From: Methylobacterium frigidaeris
GTDB lineage: Bacteria > Pseudomonadota > Alphaproteobacteria > Rhizobiales > Beijerinckiaceae
Direction: 5' to 3'
Length of the DNA stretch: 50,211 nucleotides
Assembly: GCF_022179185.1 (NCBI RefSeq)
Contig: NZ_BPQJ01000047.1
Coordinates: 1 to 50,211 of the forward strand
Shown here: piece by piece, positions 41,706 to 49,208 of the stretch
Numbering within the stretch: position 1 is the first letter of the stretch
Layout of the letters: each line of letters starts with the position of its first letter
Program-made: the position numbers and the translations under genes
The notes under the pieces: model-generated
What the model was told of the DNA's origin: nothing
The model's input: the letters and a program-made list of their open reading frames with translations, nothing else
Database searches by the model: none

Positions 41706-41877
41706 CCCTGGAGCCGCGCGAACCGGGACACGCTTGACGACCTTAAATCTCGGCCGACCTCCCGCCGTCGGGGATCAACCGAGAGGGCGAGGAAGGCACG
41801 TAGGCCTGGTGCTATTCTATTGGGTTGTGGAGACTCGGGCGGTGCATCAACATCGCGTTTTCGAGGAATGTCCCACT

Positions 41878-42286
41878 ATGAGGTACAAGCCGCTTCCGCT
41901 TGCCGAGATTGCCCGGTTCAACCACCGGCGCAACGCCGACTTGGCCCGCCTGGCCGCTGGCTGGATGCCGTCCGACGACGATCTCGCCGGTGCGCCTACG
42001 CTCTCCAACTGGATCGAGTACATGCCGCGGGGCGAGACCAGGCCGTTCCTCATGAGGCATCTTAAAGGACATCCCCGGCAGATCGACGGCTGGACGCAGA
42101 CCGAGCAGGTCCTCGCGAAGGGAGACGGCTGGGTTCGCCTGCATCATACTTGGCTTAGGCTCGGCCCCCCCGATGCCGCCCCGGTCGGAGCCGAAGCTGA
42201 AGCTGGTCGAGGCCGTGCTGGAGCCGGCGGTTCCTGACTACGACCCGCTCGCCTACCTTCCCGATGTCATCCAGCCCGGGCCGTGA
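41878..42286 (+). pseudogene. Hypothetical protein with a frameshift in a C7 run
   Basis: From ATG 41878 the frame reads RYKPLPLAEIARFNHRRNAD and ends in LAKGDGWVRLHHTWLRLG. A run of seven C (42165-42171) follows. The next frame then continues sensibly as PRSEPKLKLVEAVLEPAVPD and PLAYLPDVIQPGP to TGA 42284-42286. Read unshifted, the protein ends at 42237 in an Ala/Gly-rich tail. The homopolymer makes either a sequencing error, a true lesion or slippage possible. The product (~135 residues) has no recognised family. Confidence 0.5.
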
Positions 42287-42859
42287 GGCCGGGCGCGGTG
42301 ACAAAGTGCGCGCGAACGTGACAGACCGCGCGCGAGGCTCCTTCGGGGACAAGCTGTTTGCGACGGTGACAGGACGCCTGAAATCGACGCCGAAAATAGC
42401 AAACCTCATGCGGCCCAGCCGGCCGCACGTCGGCCCGCAGTGGTACACGGCAAGCTTCACACAGCCCGAAATCATGTAGGCTGTTCTCTGGAGTAGCAGG
42501 GGAGGGGACCCGAGCGGCCGGCTACGGCTGACAAGGATGTGACGCCGGCTCCAAGATTGTTCGGCAACGCGCCATGAGCCGACCCTGGGCCAAGAGGCCC
42601 TGAACCGCCGCTCCCGACCGAGGGTGTGTGAAAACTCAGGCGCACCCCGAATTTGTAGAATAATCTTCTGCGCTGCCGCCGTCCAGGGACCCGGGGTTAC
42701 AGCCGAGTGCCCTCGGGATGCCTATGCGGCCGCTGCCCAGGTTAGACGAGGGGGAGATCCTTCTGCGGCCTTTGCGTTTTCACACAGCCTGGACCCCAAG
42801 CGGACCGTTCACCTAAGCGAATGACGCGTTGATCGGGTGATGCGAGGTACGCTTTCCAA
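42287..42859. other. Gene-free stretch
   Basis: No gene is supported. The distinct object is the MITE-like repeat at 42621-42790. Upstream, GTGACAGACCGCGCGC- and GTGACAGGACG-like repeats (42317-42374) hint at decayed mobile DNA. Confidence 0.45.
42621..42790. repeat. MITE-like 170-bp element with 18-bp terminal inverted repeats
   Basis: AGGGTGTGTGAAAACTCA (42621-42638) and its complement TGCGTTTTCACACAGCCT (42773-42790) match at 16 of 18 positions. No transposase frame fits between them. TGTGTGAAAACGCA-type ends are characteristic of some IS elements, so this is probably a non-autonomous derivative; the donor family is not determined. Confidence 0.6.
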
Positions 42860-43618
42860 ATGCTCACGCTCAGGCACTGGCCCGATGCGGCAATCGGGAT
42901 GGCCATGACCCATCAGTTGCAGAACCGCCTCCTGCAAGCCCTGCCGCCTGCCGATCTCGCGCTGCTGACACCTCATCTTGTGCCCGTGTCGTTCGAGCGA
43001 GGGGCGGTCGCCATCAGCGTCGACGAGCCGTTCTCCCACGCCTACTTCCCTGAGAGCGGCCTCGCCTCGATCATCTCCAAGACCCAGGATCAGCGGAACT
43101 TGGAGGTCGGCATTTTCGGTCGGAAGGGGATGGGGAGCACCGCCCTGGTTCTCGGGGCCGACCGCACGCCCCACGAAACCGAGATCCAGGTGGCTGGGAC
43201 ATGGCTACGCATCGAGGCCGAACGCCTGCGCGAGGCCATGAGGCAGAGCCCCGTCCTAACCAGTTTGCTGATGCGCTACGTCCAGGTCTTCCTGCTGATC
43301 CTGTCGCAGACGGCACTCTCCAACGGCAGCTACACGGTCGAGGAGCGGCTCGCGCGCTGGCTGCTGCTCGCGCACGATCGGCTCGACGGAGACGAGCTTC
43401 CCCTCACGCACGAGTTCCTGTCGCCGATGCTGGGGGTGCAGCGCGCCACGGTGACCTTGGCCACCCACACGCTTGAGGGGGAAGGCATGATCTGGGCGAA
43501 GCGGGGGCGGATCATCGTTCGGGATCGCACCAAGCTTGAGACCGCAGCAGGAGAAACCTACGGCATCGCTGAACGGGAATACGAGCGGCTGATCGGCCCT
43601 TTCCGAAGCACAACCTGA
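42860..43618 (+). CDS. Crp/Fnr family transcriptional regulator
   Basis: The 252-residue frame starts at ATG 42860; ATG 42899 or 42905 would give the more usual ~238 residues and fit the start THQLQNRLLQALPPADLALL. The sensor domain contains HAYFPESGLASIISKTQD and EVGIFGRKGMGSTALVLGAD. The C-terminal winged helix contains LTHEFLSPMLGVQRATVTLA and LEGEGMIWAKRGRIIVRD. The lack of cyclic-AMP-binding residues and of Fe-S cysteines puts it in the large poorly characterised Crp group of Methylobacterium/Bradyrhizobium. It is an orphan with no clear target next to it. Confidence 0.9.
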   Translation: MLTLRHWPDAAIGMAMTHQLQNRLLQALPPADLALLTPHLVPVSFERGAVAISVDEPFSHAYFPESGLASIISKTQDQRNLEVGIFGRKGMGSTALVLGADRTPHETEIQVAGTWLRIEAERLREAMRQSPVLTSLLMRYVQVFLLILSQTALSNGSYTVEERLARWLLLAHDRLDGDELPLTHEFLSPMLGVQRATVTLATHTLEGEGMIWAKRGRIIVRDRTKLETAAGETYGIAEREYERLIGPFRSTT

Positions 43619-43766
43619 TCCGGAGCGTCTGCTTTCCACCCCTAACAGACATATCAGCTTGACGGTCTGAATGTCCGCTGAGTAGGAAGTAGCGAACTTA
43701 GGAACCGCAACCATCACATTATTTTTCTAACTGAAGTTCCGGCGTTGGTGTGAACCCCGTGACTTA

Positions 43767-44627
43767 GAGCGCCTAACAGAACGGCACGATCGGGTCGGTT
43801 GGGCGTTGGGGTGGTATGGCTCGCCCGCTTCTCCCTGACGATCTCTGGGCTGCGATCGCCCCGCTTCTGCCGCCGCACCCGCCTCGCCCGAAGGGCGGGC
43901 GTCCCCGGGTGGACGACCGCGCCGCTCTGACCGGCATCCTGTTCGTGCTGCGCTCGGGCATCCCCTGGGAGATGCTGCCGGCCGAGATGAACTGCGGCTG
44001 CGGCATGAGTTGCTGGCGTCGGTTGCGCGACTGGCAAGCGGCCGGCGTGTGGGGGCGCCTGCATCAGGTACTGCTTGAACGCCTGCATGCGGCGGGCGAG
44101 ATCGACTGGAGCCGGGCGAGCCTCGACAGCGCGAGCGTGCCGGCGAAAAAAGGGGGCCTGCCACCGGCCCGAACCCGACGGACCGCGGCAAGGCGGGGAC
44201 CAAGCGCCACCTCGTCACCGACGCGCGCGGCACGCCGCTCGGCCTCGTCCTGACGGGCGCCAACTGCCACGACAGCCCGCTGATGGCCCCGACGCTGGAC
44301 GCGATCCCGCCCTTGCGCAGCGGGCGGCGTGGACGTCCGCGCCGGCGCCCCGACAAGCTACATGCCGACAAGGCCTACGATGCGAGAGTGCGGCGGCAGG
44401 AGTGCCGGGCGCGTGGGATCACCTCGCGGATTGCCCGACGCGGCATCGAGAGAAGCGACAGGCTCGGACGGCATCGCTGGGTGGTCGAGCGCAGCCATGC
44501 CTGGTTCAACCGCGCCCGTCGCTTGCCCGTCCGCTACGAACGACGCGCCGACATCTACGAGGCCTTCACCCTCATCCAGGCCAGCCTCATCACACTCAAC
44601 CAGATCCAACGGTTCTGTTAGGCGCTC
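43767..44627 (+). mobile_element. IS5-family (IS427-like) insertion sequence, 861 bp
   Basis: Left end GAGCGCCTAACAGAACGG (43767-43784) and right end CCGTTCTG-type complement (44610-44627, reading ...GTTCTGTTAGGCGCTC) are inverted repeats with one mismatch at most. Both are bounded by TTA (43764-43766 and 44628-44630). The element carries one transposase split into two frames. Size and TNA duplication match the IS427 group. Confidence 0.88.
43816..44621 (+). CDS. IS5-family transposase made by -1 frameshifting
   Basis: Frame 1 (from ATG 43816) gives LLPDDLWAAIAPLLPPHPPR, GILFVLRSGIPWEMLP and the first catalytic Asp in RASLDSASVPAKK. At AAAAAAGGGGG (44146-44156) a -1 slip leads into the frame TGPNPTDRGKAGTKRHLVTD, DKAYDARVRRQECRARGI and VVERSHAWFNRARRLPVRYE, which holds the second Asp and the Glu. 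The joined product is 268 residues, normal for the group. Poly-A slippage here is the known mechanism in IS427-type elements, so the gene is likely functional. Confidence 0.87.
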
Positions 44628-44630
44628 TTA

Positions 44631-44974
44631 ATAGCGGTCATTGCCTCAACGGCTTGGAGCGATAGGGGGATTTCAACCAGTCATCGGTAACGAGCCTGGC
44701 GAATGAACTTGGACGCAAGCCGATTGAACGCCTCGTCGTTGTCTCAAGGCCGGAGAAGCGCGGCGCCAGCATCGTCTCTGTTCAGACGAGCGACGTCGGC
44801 ATCAGTGTCGCTATAGCCGAGGCTGGTCTCGCCCTCGGTCTCGATATAGGCGACGACGATCGTCGTCCTGTCTCAGGCATGGGCGAGTCCCGTCCGACTC
44901 GGGCGCGTCGGTGGGAACGGTGTATGCCTTGCCTGCACCGCCCGGATCATCCCACGTTGTAGTCGCGCCCGATC
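44631..44974. other. Gene-poor stretch, possible old coding remnant
   Basis: No clear gene. A plus-strand frame at about 44690-44950 without stops reads LANELGRKPIERLVVVSRPE and KRGASIVSVQTSDVGISVAI. It looks coding-like but lacks a start and a family. It might be the tail of a gene cut by the adjacent IS5-type element. Confidence 0.35.
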
Positions 44975-46765
44975 TCAGCTCTTGCCGCCGGGCAGAACCG
45001 AGCTCAGCACCTGGCGGGCGGTGTCGACCAGGAGGTGGCGTTCCTTGGGGTCGCCCTTGCCGAGCATAGACATGTAGTTCTTCACCTGCTCGAAGGTGAA
45101 GAACGGCGGCAGCGGCGGCACCTCCGGATCGGTCTTGACCTCCAGCACCACCGGCACCGGGCTCGCCAGCGCTTCGTCCCAGGCCGCGCCCATCCTGGCG
45201 GGGTCGGCGACGTAGATGCCGCGCAGGCCGATCAGCTCGGCGAACTTGTGGTAGGGGACGTTCGGAATCGTCTGGCTCGCCTCGAATTTCGGATTGCCCT
45301 CCATCACCCGCTGCTCCCACGTCACTTGGTTCAGGTCCTCGTTGTTGTAGACGCAGCAGATCCAAGTCTTGTTCGGCCATCGATGCATGTACTTCGAGAC
45401 CGTGATCAGCTCGGCCATGTTGTTCATCTGCATGGCGCCGTCCCCAACCAACGCGATCACCGGCCGGTCCGGATGCGCCACCTTAGCGGCGATGGCGTAG
45501 GGCACCGCCGCGCCCATGGAGGCGAGGCCGCCCGAGAGCGAGCACATCTGGCCGCGACGCATCTTCAGGTCGCGGGCGTACCAGTTGGCGCAAGAGCCGG
45601 AATCTGAGGTGACGATCACCCGGTCGGGCATCCGCGGCGACAGCTCCCAGGTCACCCTTTGCGGGTTGACCGGGTTGGCCTTGGCCATCGCGCGGTCCTC
45701 GGCCTCCTTCCACCAGGAGGCGACACCCTTCTCGATGCCCTTGCGCCAGGCGCCGCCCTCCTTCTTCTGCTCCAGGAGCGGCAGCAGCGCGCGCAGGGTC
45801 TCGGCGGATTCGCCCTGGAGCGGCACCTCCATCGGGTAGCGCAGGGACAGCATCTCGGGCGCGAGGTCGATCTGCACGCCGCGGGCCTGACCTTCCTGCG
45901 GCAGGAACTCGGCCCAGGGGAAACCGGAGCCGATCATCAGGAGCGTGTCGCACTCCGCCATCATGTCGGAGGACGGCTTGGAGCCGAGCAGCCCGATCGT
46001 GCCTGTGACGAAGGGCAGGTCGTCGGGGAGCGCCGCCTTGCCGAGCAGCGCCTTGGCGGCGCCGGCCTGAAGGCAGTTCGCCACCGCGATTACCTCGTCG
46101 GTGGCGTGGAGCGCGCCGGCGCCGACCAGGATCGCAACCTTCTCGCCGGCGTTCAGTACGTCGGCGGCGCGGCGCAGGTCGGCCTCGAACGGCACGACCC
46201 TCGGGGCGGTCCAGCCGACGCCGGAGAAGGTATTGCCGTGCTTGCGCACCGGCGCCTCGTAGGGGACGTCCTGGAGGTCGTTCGGCAGGATGATCGCCGC
46301 GACCTTGCGCTCGGCCTTGGCGATGCGCATCGCCCGGTCGACAATGTGGCGCACCGAGGCCGGAGAGGCGGCCTGCTGCACGTAGGCCGCGACGTCCTTG
46401 TAAACGCTCGTGAGGTCGAGCTCCTGCTGGTAGTGGGCACCGTTGACGTTGCGCGCCTGCTGGCCGGCGATGGCGAGCAGCGGCACGTGGTCGGAATAGG
46501 CGTCGTACATGCCGGTGAGAAGGTGCGTCGCCCCTGGGCCCGAGGTGGCGAGGCAGACGCCGACCTCGCCGGTGAACTTGGCGTAGGCGGTCGCCATAAA
46601 GGCCGCCATCTCCTCGTGGCGGACCTGGATGAACTCGAACGGCAGGTCGTTGCGCTGGAGCGCGCCGAGCAGGCCGTTGATGCCGTCGCCCGGGTAGCCG
46701 AAGATCGTCTTCACCCCCCATTCGGCGAGACGCTTCCAGAAGAAATCGGCGACGGCGTCGGCCAT
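44975..46765 (-). CDS. Thiamine-diphosphate enzyme, pyruvate oxidase/PoxB-like
   Basis: ATG 46765 follows AAGGAG at 6 nt and gives 596 residues. The N-terminal PYR domain has the catalytic Glu (51 or 52) in QVRHEEMAAFMATAYAKFTG and the GPGATHLLTGMYDA block. The central domain contains VAILVGAGALHATDEVIAVA. The PP domain has the GDG thiamine motif at 441-443 (ALVGDGAMQMNNMAEL ... NN). The sequence is nearer to PoxB/'thiamine pyrophosphate-requiring' stress enzymes than to biosynthetic acetolactate synthase. A quinone-linked conversion of pyruvate to acetate is a likely reaction, though the exact substrate is not proven. An ORF upstream to 46900 is not part of the gene. Confidence 0.88.
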   Translation of the reverse strand: MADAVADFFWKRLAEWGVKTIFGYPGDGINGLLGALQRNDLPFEFIQVRHEEMAAFMATAYAKFTGEVGVCLATSGPGATHLLTGMYDAYSDHVPLLAIAGQQARNVNGAHYQQELDLTSVYKDVAAYVQQAASPASVRHIVDRAMRIAKAERKVAAIILPNDLQDVPYEAPVRKHGNTFSGVGWTAPRVVPFEADLRRAADVLNAGEKVAILVGAGALHATDEVIAVANCLQAGAAKALLGKAALPDDLPFVTGTIGLLGSKPSSDMMAECDTLLMIGSGFPWAEFLPQEGQARGVQIDLAPEMLSLRYPMEVPLQGESAETLRALLPLLEQKKEGGAWRKGIEKGVASWWKEAEDRAMAKANPVNPQRVTWELSPRMPDRVIVTSDSGSCANWYARDLKMRRGQMCSLSGGLASMGAAVPYAIAAKVAHPDRPVIALVGDGAMQMNNMAELITVSKYMHRWPNKTWICCVYNNEDLNQVTWEQRVMEGNPKFEASQTIPNVPYHKFAELIGLRGIYVADPARMGAAWDEALASPVPVVLEVKTDPEVPPLPPFFTFEQVKNYMSMLGKGDPKERHLLVDTARQVLSSVLPGGKS

Positions 46766-46993
46766 GGCTACTCCTTGGGGTCGGGCGGCATCGCGATCCC
46801 GGCCGGGAGCCCTCGCGGTCGGGAGGCTTGCGGCGGATGCGGCGACCGGCTCTCCCACGTGCCCTTGGGGCACTACCTCTCTCACTGAGCTAACCGGCAT
46901 ACCCCAGGGAGGTTCCTGGCCGGAACGTTTCCGGACGTTGCAGGGAGGCTCCCGTTGGACATGGAATGCGCGGCGCGCGGTTTAAGGCCCGGC

Positions 46994-47938
46994 TTACACG
47001 TCCGCGAGATCGATGGAGTAAAGGTGCGCTTGGGCGGTGATGAACAGCCGCCGCTCGCCTGGGCCGAAGCAGCAATTCGAACAGGTCTGGGGCGTCGGGA
47101 TCAGCCCGAGCCGCTCGCCCTTCGCCGAGAAGACCTGAACCCCAGATCCCGAACTCGTCCAGATCCAGCCGCGGCGGTCGACGCGGAAGCCGTCGGGCAC
47201 ACCCGGCTCGATCTCGGCGAAGACGCGCGGCGCACCGAGGCTATGGTCGCTGTGCACCGGGAAGGCGTGGATCGTATGTCCGCCGCCGCCTTCGGTGCGC
47301 GAAGTGTCGCTCACATAAAGCGTCCGCCCGTCCGGCGCGAAGGCGAGGCCGTTCGGCTGGCCGAAATCGGCCATGCGGCGCGCGCTGCCGGTCACCGGAT
47401 CGACCCGATAGACGCTGTGATGGCCGAGATCCGAGTCGGCCAGTGCGCCCTGTCGGGGCTGGCGCAGACCGTAGGCCGGGTCGGTGAACCACAGGGCACC
47501 GTCGGCGGCGCAGACCACGTCATTGGGCGCGTTGAAGCGACGGCCTTCGTAGGTCTCGACGACCGCGGAATAGCGTCCATCGGGCGTGGTGCGGGACAAG
47601 CGGCGGTTGCCGTGCTCGCAGTGGATCAAATCGCCGCCGTGGTCGACTGTGTGGCCATTGATGAACGGCGTGGCGTCGATCACCACCCGCACGCAGCCAT
47701 CCGGATGCCAGCCGAGCACGCGGCGGCCCTCGATGTCCGACCATATGAGAATCTCTCGGGCGGACCACCACACCGGACCCTCGCTGAAGACCGCTTGGCC
47801 GTAGAGCGAGGCTAGGCGGGCATGGGGCGGGACTGCTTCGGCGAAGCGCGGATCGAAGGCCTTCAGCGGATCGACATCCGAGACGAGATCCGGCGGACCG
47901 GGCCGACGCAGCAGGGTCGAGGCGGGTTCGGCGGTCAT
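46994..47938 (-). CDS. SMP-30/gluconolactonase family protein
   Basis: From ATG 47938 the product has 314 residues. It is a six-bladed beta-propeller lactonase: metal ligand Glu53 in AVFSEGPVWW, the Asn/Asp region in EGRRFNAPNDVVCAADGALW, FTDPAYGL, and the final Asp in DGRTLYVSDTSRTEGGG. Members hydrolyse sugar lactones such as gluconolactone with a divalent metal. It lies near the TPP enzyme and the sugar oxidoreductases, consistent with aldonolactone metabolism. A 24-codon upstream extension (to 48010) is Arg-rich and omitted. Confidence 0.9.
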   Translation of the reverse strand: MTAEPASTLLRRPGPPDLVSDVDPLKAFDPRFAEAVPPHARLASLYGQAVFSEGPVWWSAREILIWSDIEGRRVLGWHPDGCVRVVIDATPFINGHTVDHGGDLIHCEHGNRRLSRTTPDGRYSAVVETYEGRRFNAPNDVVCAADGALWFTDPAYGLRQPRQGALADSDLGHHSVYRVDPVTGSARRMADFGQPNGLAFAPDGRTLYVSDTSRTEGGGGHTIHAFPVHSDHSLGAPRVFAEIEPGVPDGFRVDRRGWIWTSSGSGVQVFSAKGERLGLIPTPQTCSNCCFGPGERRLFITAQAHLYSIDLADV

Positions 47939-48192
47939 GAGCCCTCGCAATCCAGTCTCTCGGCGATCAGGTCTCTCGGCGAGGCGCGCCGTCGCGGCCT
48001 CACGCGACAACTGTTATCAACTACGCTTGTTCGTGCCCTCGCGACTCGGTCCTGTGGCGCGCCGCACGCCGAGGCCGACCGGCGGCGACCCGTAGAGCCA
48101 TCGACCCGGGAGCCAGCGCTGAGTGAGCAGAGATGCAGGGCATGATGATGCACCCGCGGTTACGTCCCAGCGACGACGCACCTCAGTGTCTC

Positions 48193-48507
48193 TCACCGGT
48201 TCGCCATCCGGCTCAGCACATCGGCGAGCGTCAAGGTGAACAGGATCGCGGCCCAGAACAGGCCGCAGGCGGCAACGACGCGGACGAGGCCGCTGGCGTG
48301 CTTGAGCCGCATGAACACCAGGGCGACGAGCGCGGTCTTGACCCCGGCGATCCCGAATGCCACGGCGGTGTCAATGCGTCCGTACGGCCAGTAGGCGGCC
48401 CAGGTGCTCAGGGCGAGAAAGAGCATCAGGCCGGCCCAGACCCACAGGTTGCGGCGCCACAGGGCGCCGGGGGTCTCGGTGCTTTTGGATTCGGCCTCTG
48501 CGCTCAT
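48193..48507 (-). CDS. Cytochrome c oxidase subunit IV (prokaryotic type)
   Basis: ATG 48507 overlaps the stop of subunit III (ATGA, 48504-48507). The 104-residue product has three membrane helices: VWAGLMLFLALSTWAAYW, VAFGIAGVKTALVALVFMRL and AACGLFWAAILFTLTLADVL. Together with the preceding subunits this is the COX4_pro protein, a small stabilising subunit of heme-copper oxidases in the inner membrane. It is the last gene of the oxidase operon seen here. Confidence 0.88.
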   Translation of the reverse strand: MSAEAESKSTETPGALWRRNLWVWAGLMLFLALSTWAAYWPYGRIDTAVAFGIAGVKTALVALVFMRLKHASGLVRVVAACGLFWAAILFTLTLADVLSRMANR

Positions 48508-49208
48508 CCGGACCGTCCCGGCAGGTAGAGCATCGGGTAGAGGAAAACCCACACCACATCCACGAGGTGCCAGTACAGCGCCGTGACCTCGACCTGCGGA
48601 TTTTCCTCGAGGAAGTCGACGTCGCGCCAGCCCATGACAGCAAGGCGCGTCACCAGGGCGATGCCGATGCTGAGGTGGATCGCGTGCACCACCGTGACGA
48701 GCCAGTAGAAGCCGAAGAAGATCTGGGCCGGCGCCTGGCTCAGGGCGAAATGCGCACCCGGCACCAGGTGCTTCTCGATATCCTCGCGATACTCGAAGCC
48801 TTTGACCACCAGGAATGCGAGGCCGAAGACTGCGGTGGCCGCGAGGCACCAGAGCGTCAAGCGGCGGAATAGCCCCTTCTCGGCGGCTTGCGAGGCGACC
48901 GCCATGGTCAGACTGCTGGTGAGCAGGATCGCGGTGTTGAGGGTGCCGAAGACGATGTTGGTTTCGCGCCCGGCGGCCGCGAAGGCGTCCTGGTTCGCCA
49001 GGCGCGCGGCAGTGTAGGTCAGGAACAGGGCGCCGAAGAACAGCACCTCGCTCGCCAGGAAGACCCAGATCCCGAAGGTGGCGCCGTCGCGCTGGCGCGC
49101 GAAGGCGGTCGCATGGTCGGTCTCGAGGTCGCTCCAGGGTTCGCGCAGGCGAGCCTCGATGTCGGGGTGTCCCTCGCGCAGGCAGGCCTCGACGTCGGCG
49201 CGGCTCAT
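48504..49208 (-). CDS. ctaE: Cytochrome c oxidase subunit III
   Basis: ATG 49208 overlaps the stop of subunit I (49205-49208). The 234-residue product is the five-helix form of subunit III, with FGIWVFLASEVLFFGALFLT, AILLTSSLTMAVASQAAEKG, and the conserved end VTALYWHLVDVVWVFLYPML. It contains the usual membrane Glu in the first helix (ASEVLFF). Subunit III supports proton uptake and stability of the oxidase. The four-base overlaps on both sides show tight cotranslation in the operon. Confidence 0.93.
   Translation of the reverse strand: MSRADVEACLREGHPDIEARLREPWSDLETDHATAFARQRDGATFGIWVFLASEVLFFGALFLTYTAARLANQDAFAAAGRETNIVFGTLNTAILLTSSLTMAVASQAAEKGLFRRLTLWCLAATAVFGLAFLVVKGFEYREDIEKHLVPGAHFALSQAPAQIFFGFYWLVTVVHAIHLSIGIALVTRLAVMGWRDVDFLEENPQVEVTALYWHLVDVVWVFLYPMLYLPGRSG

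Noticed and set aside
44811..45380. A 189-codon minus-strand frame
   Set aside because: Most of it is a shifted frame of the TPP enzyme; only the part past 44975 is outside, and it has no family-like sequence.
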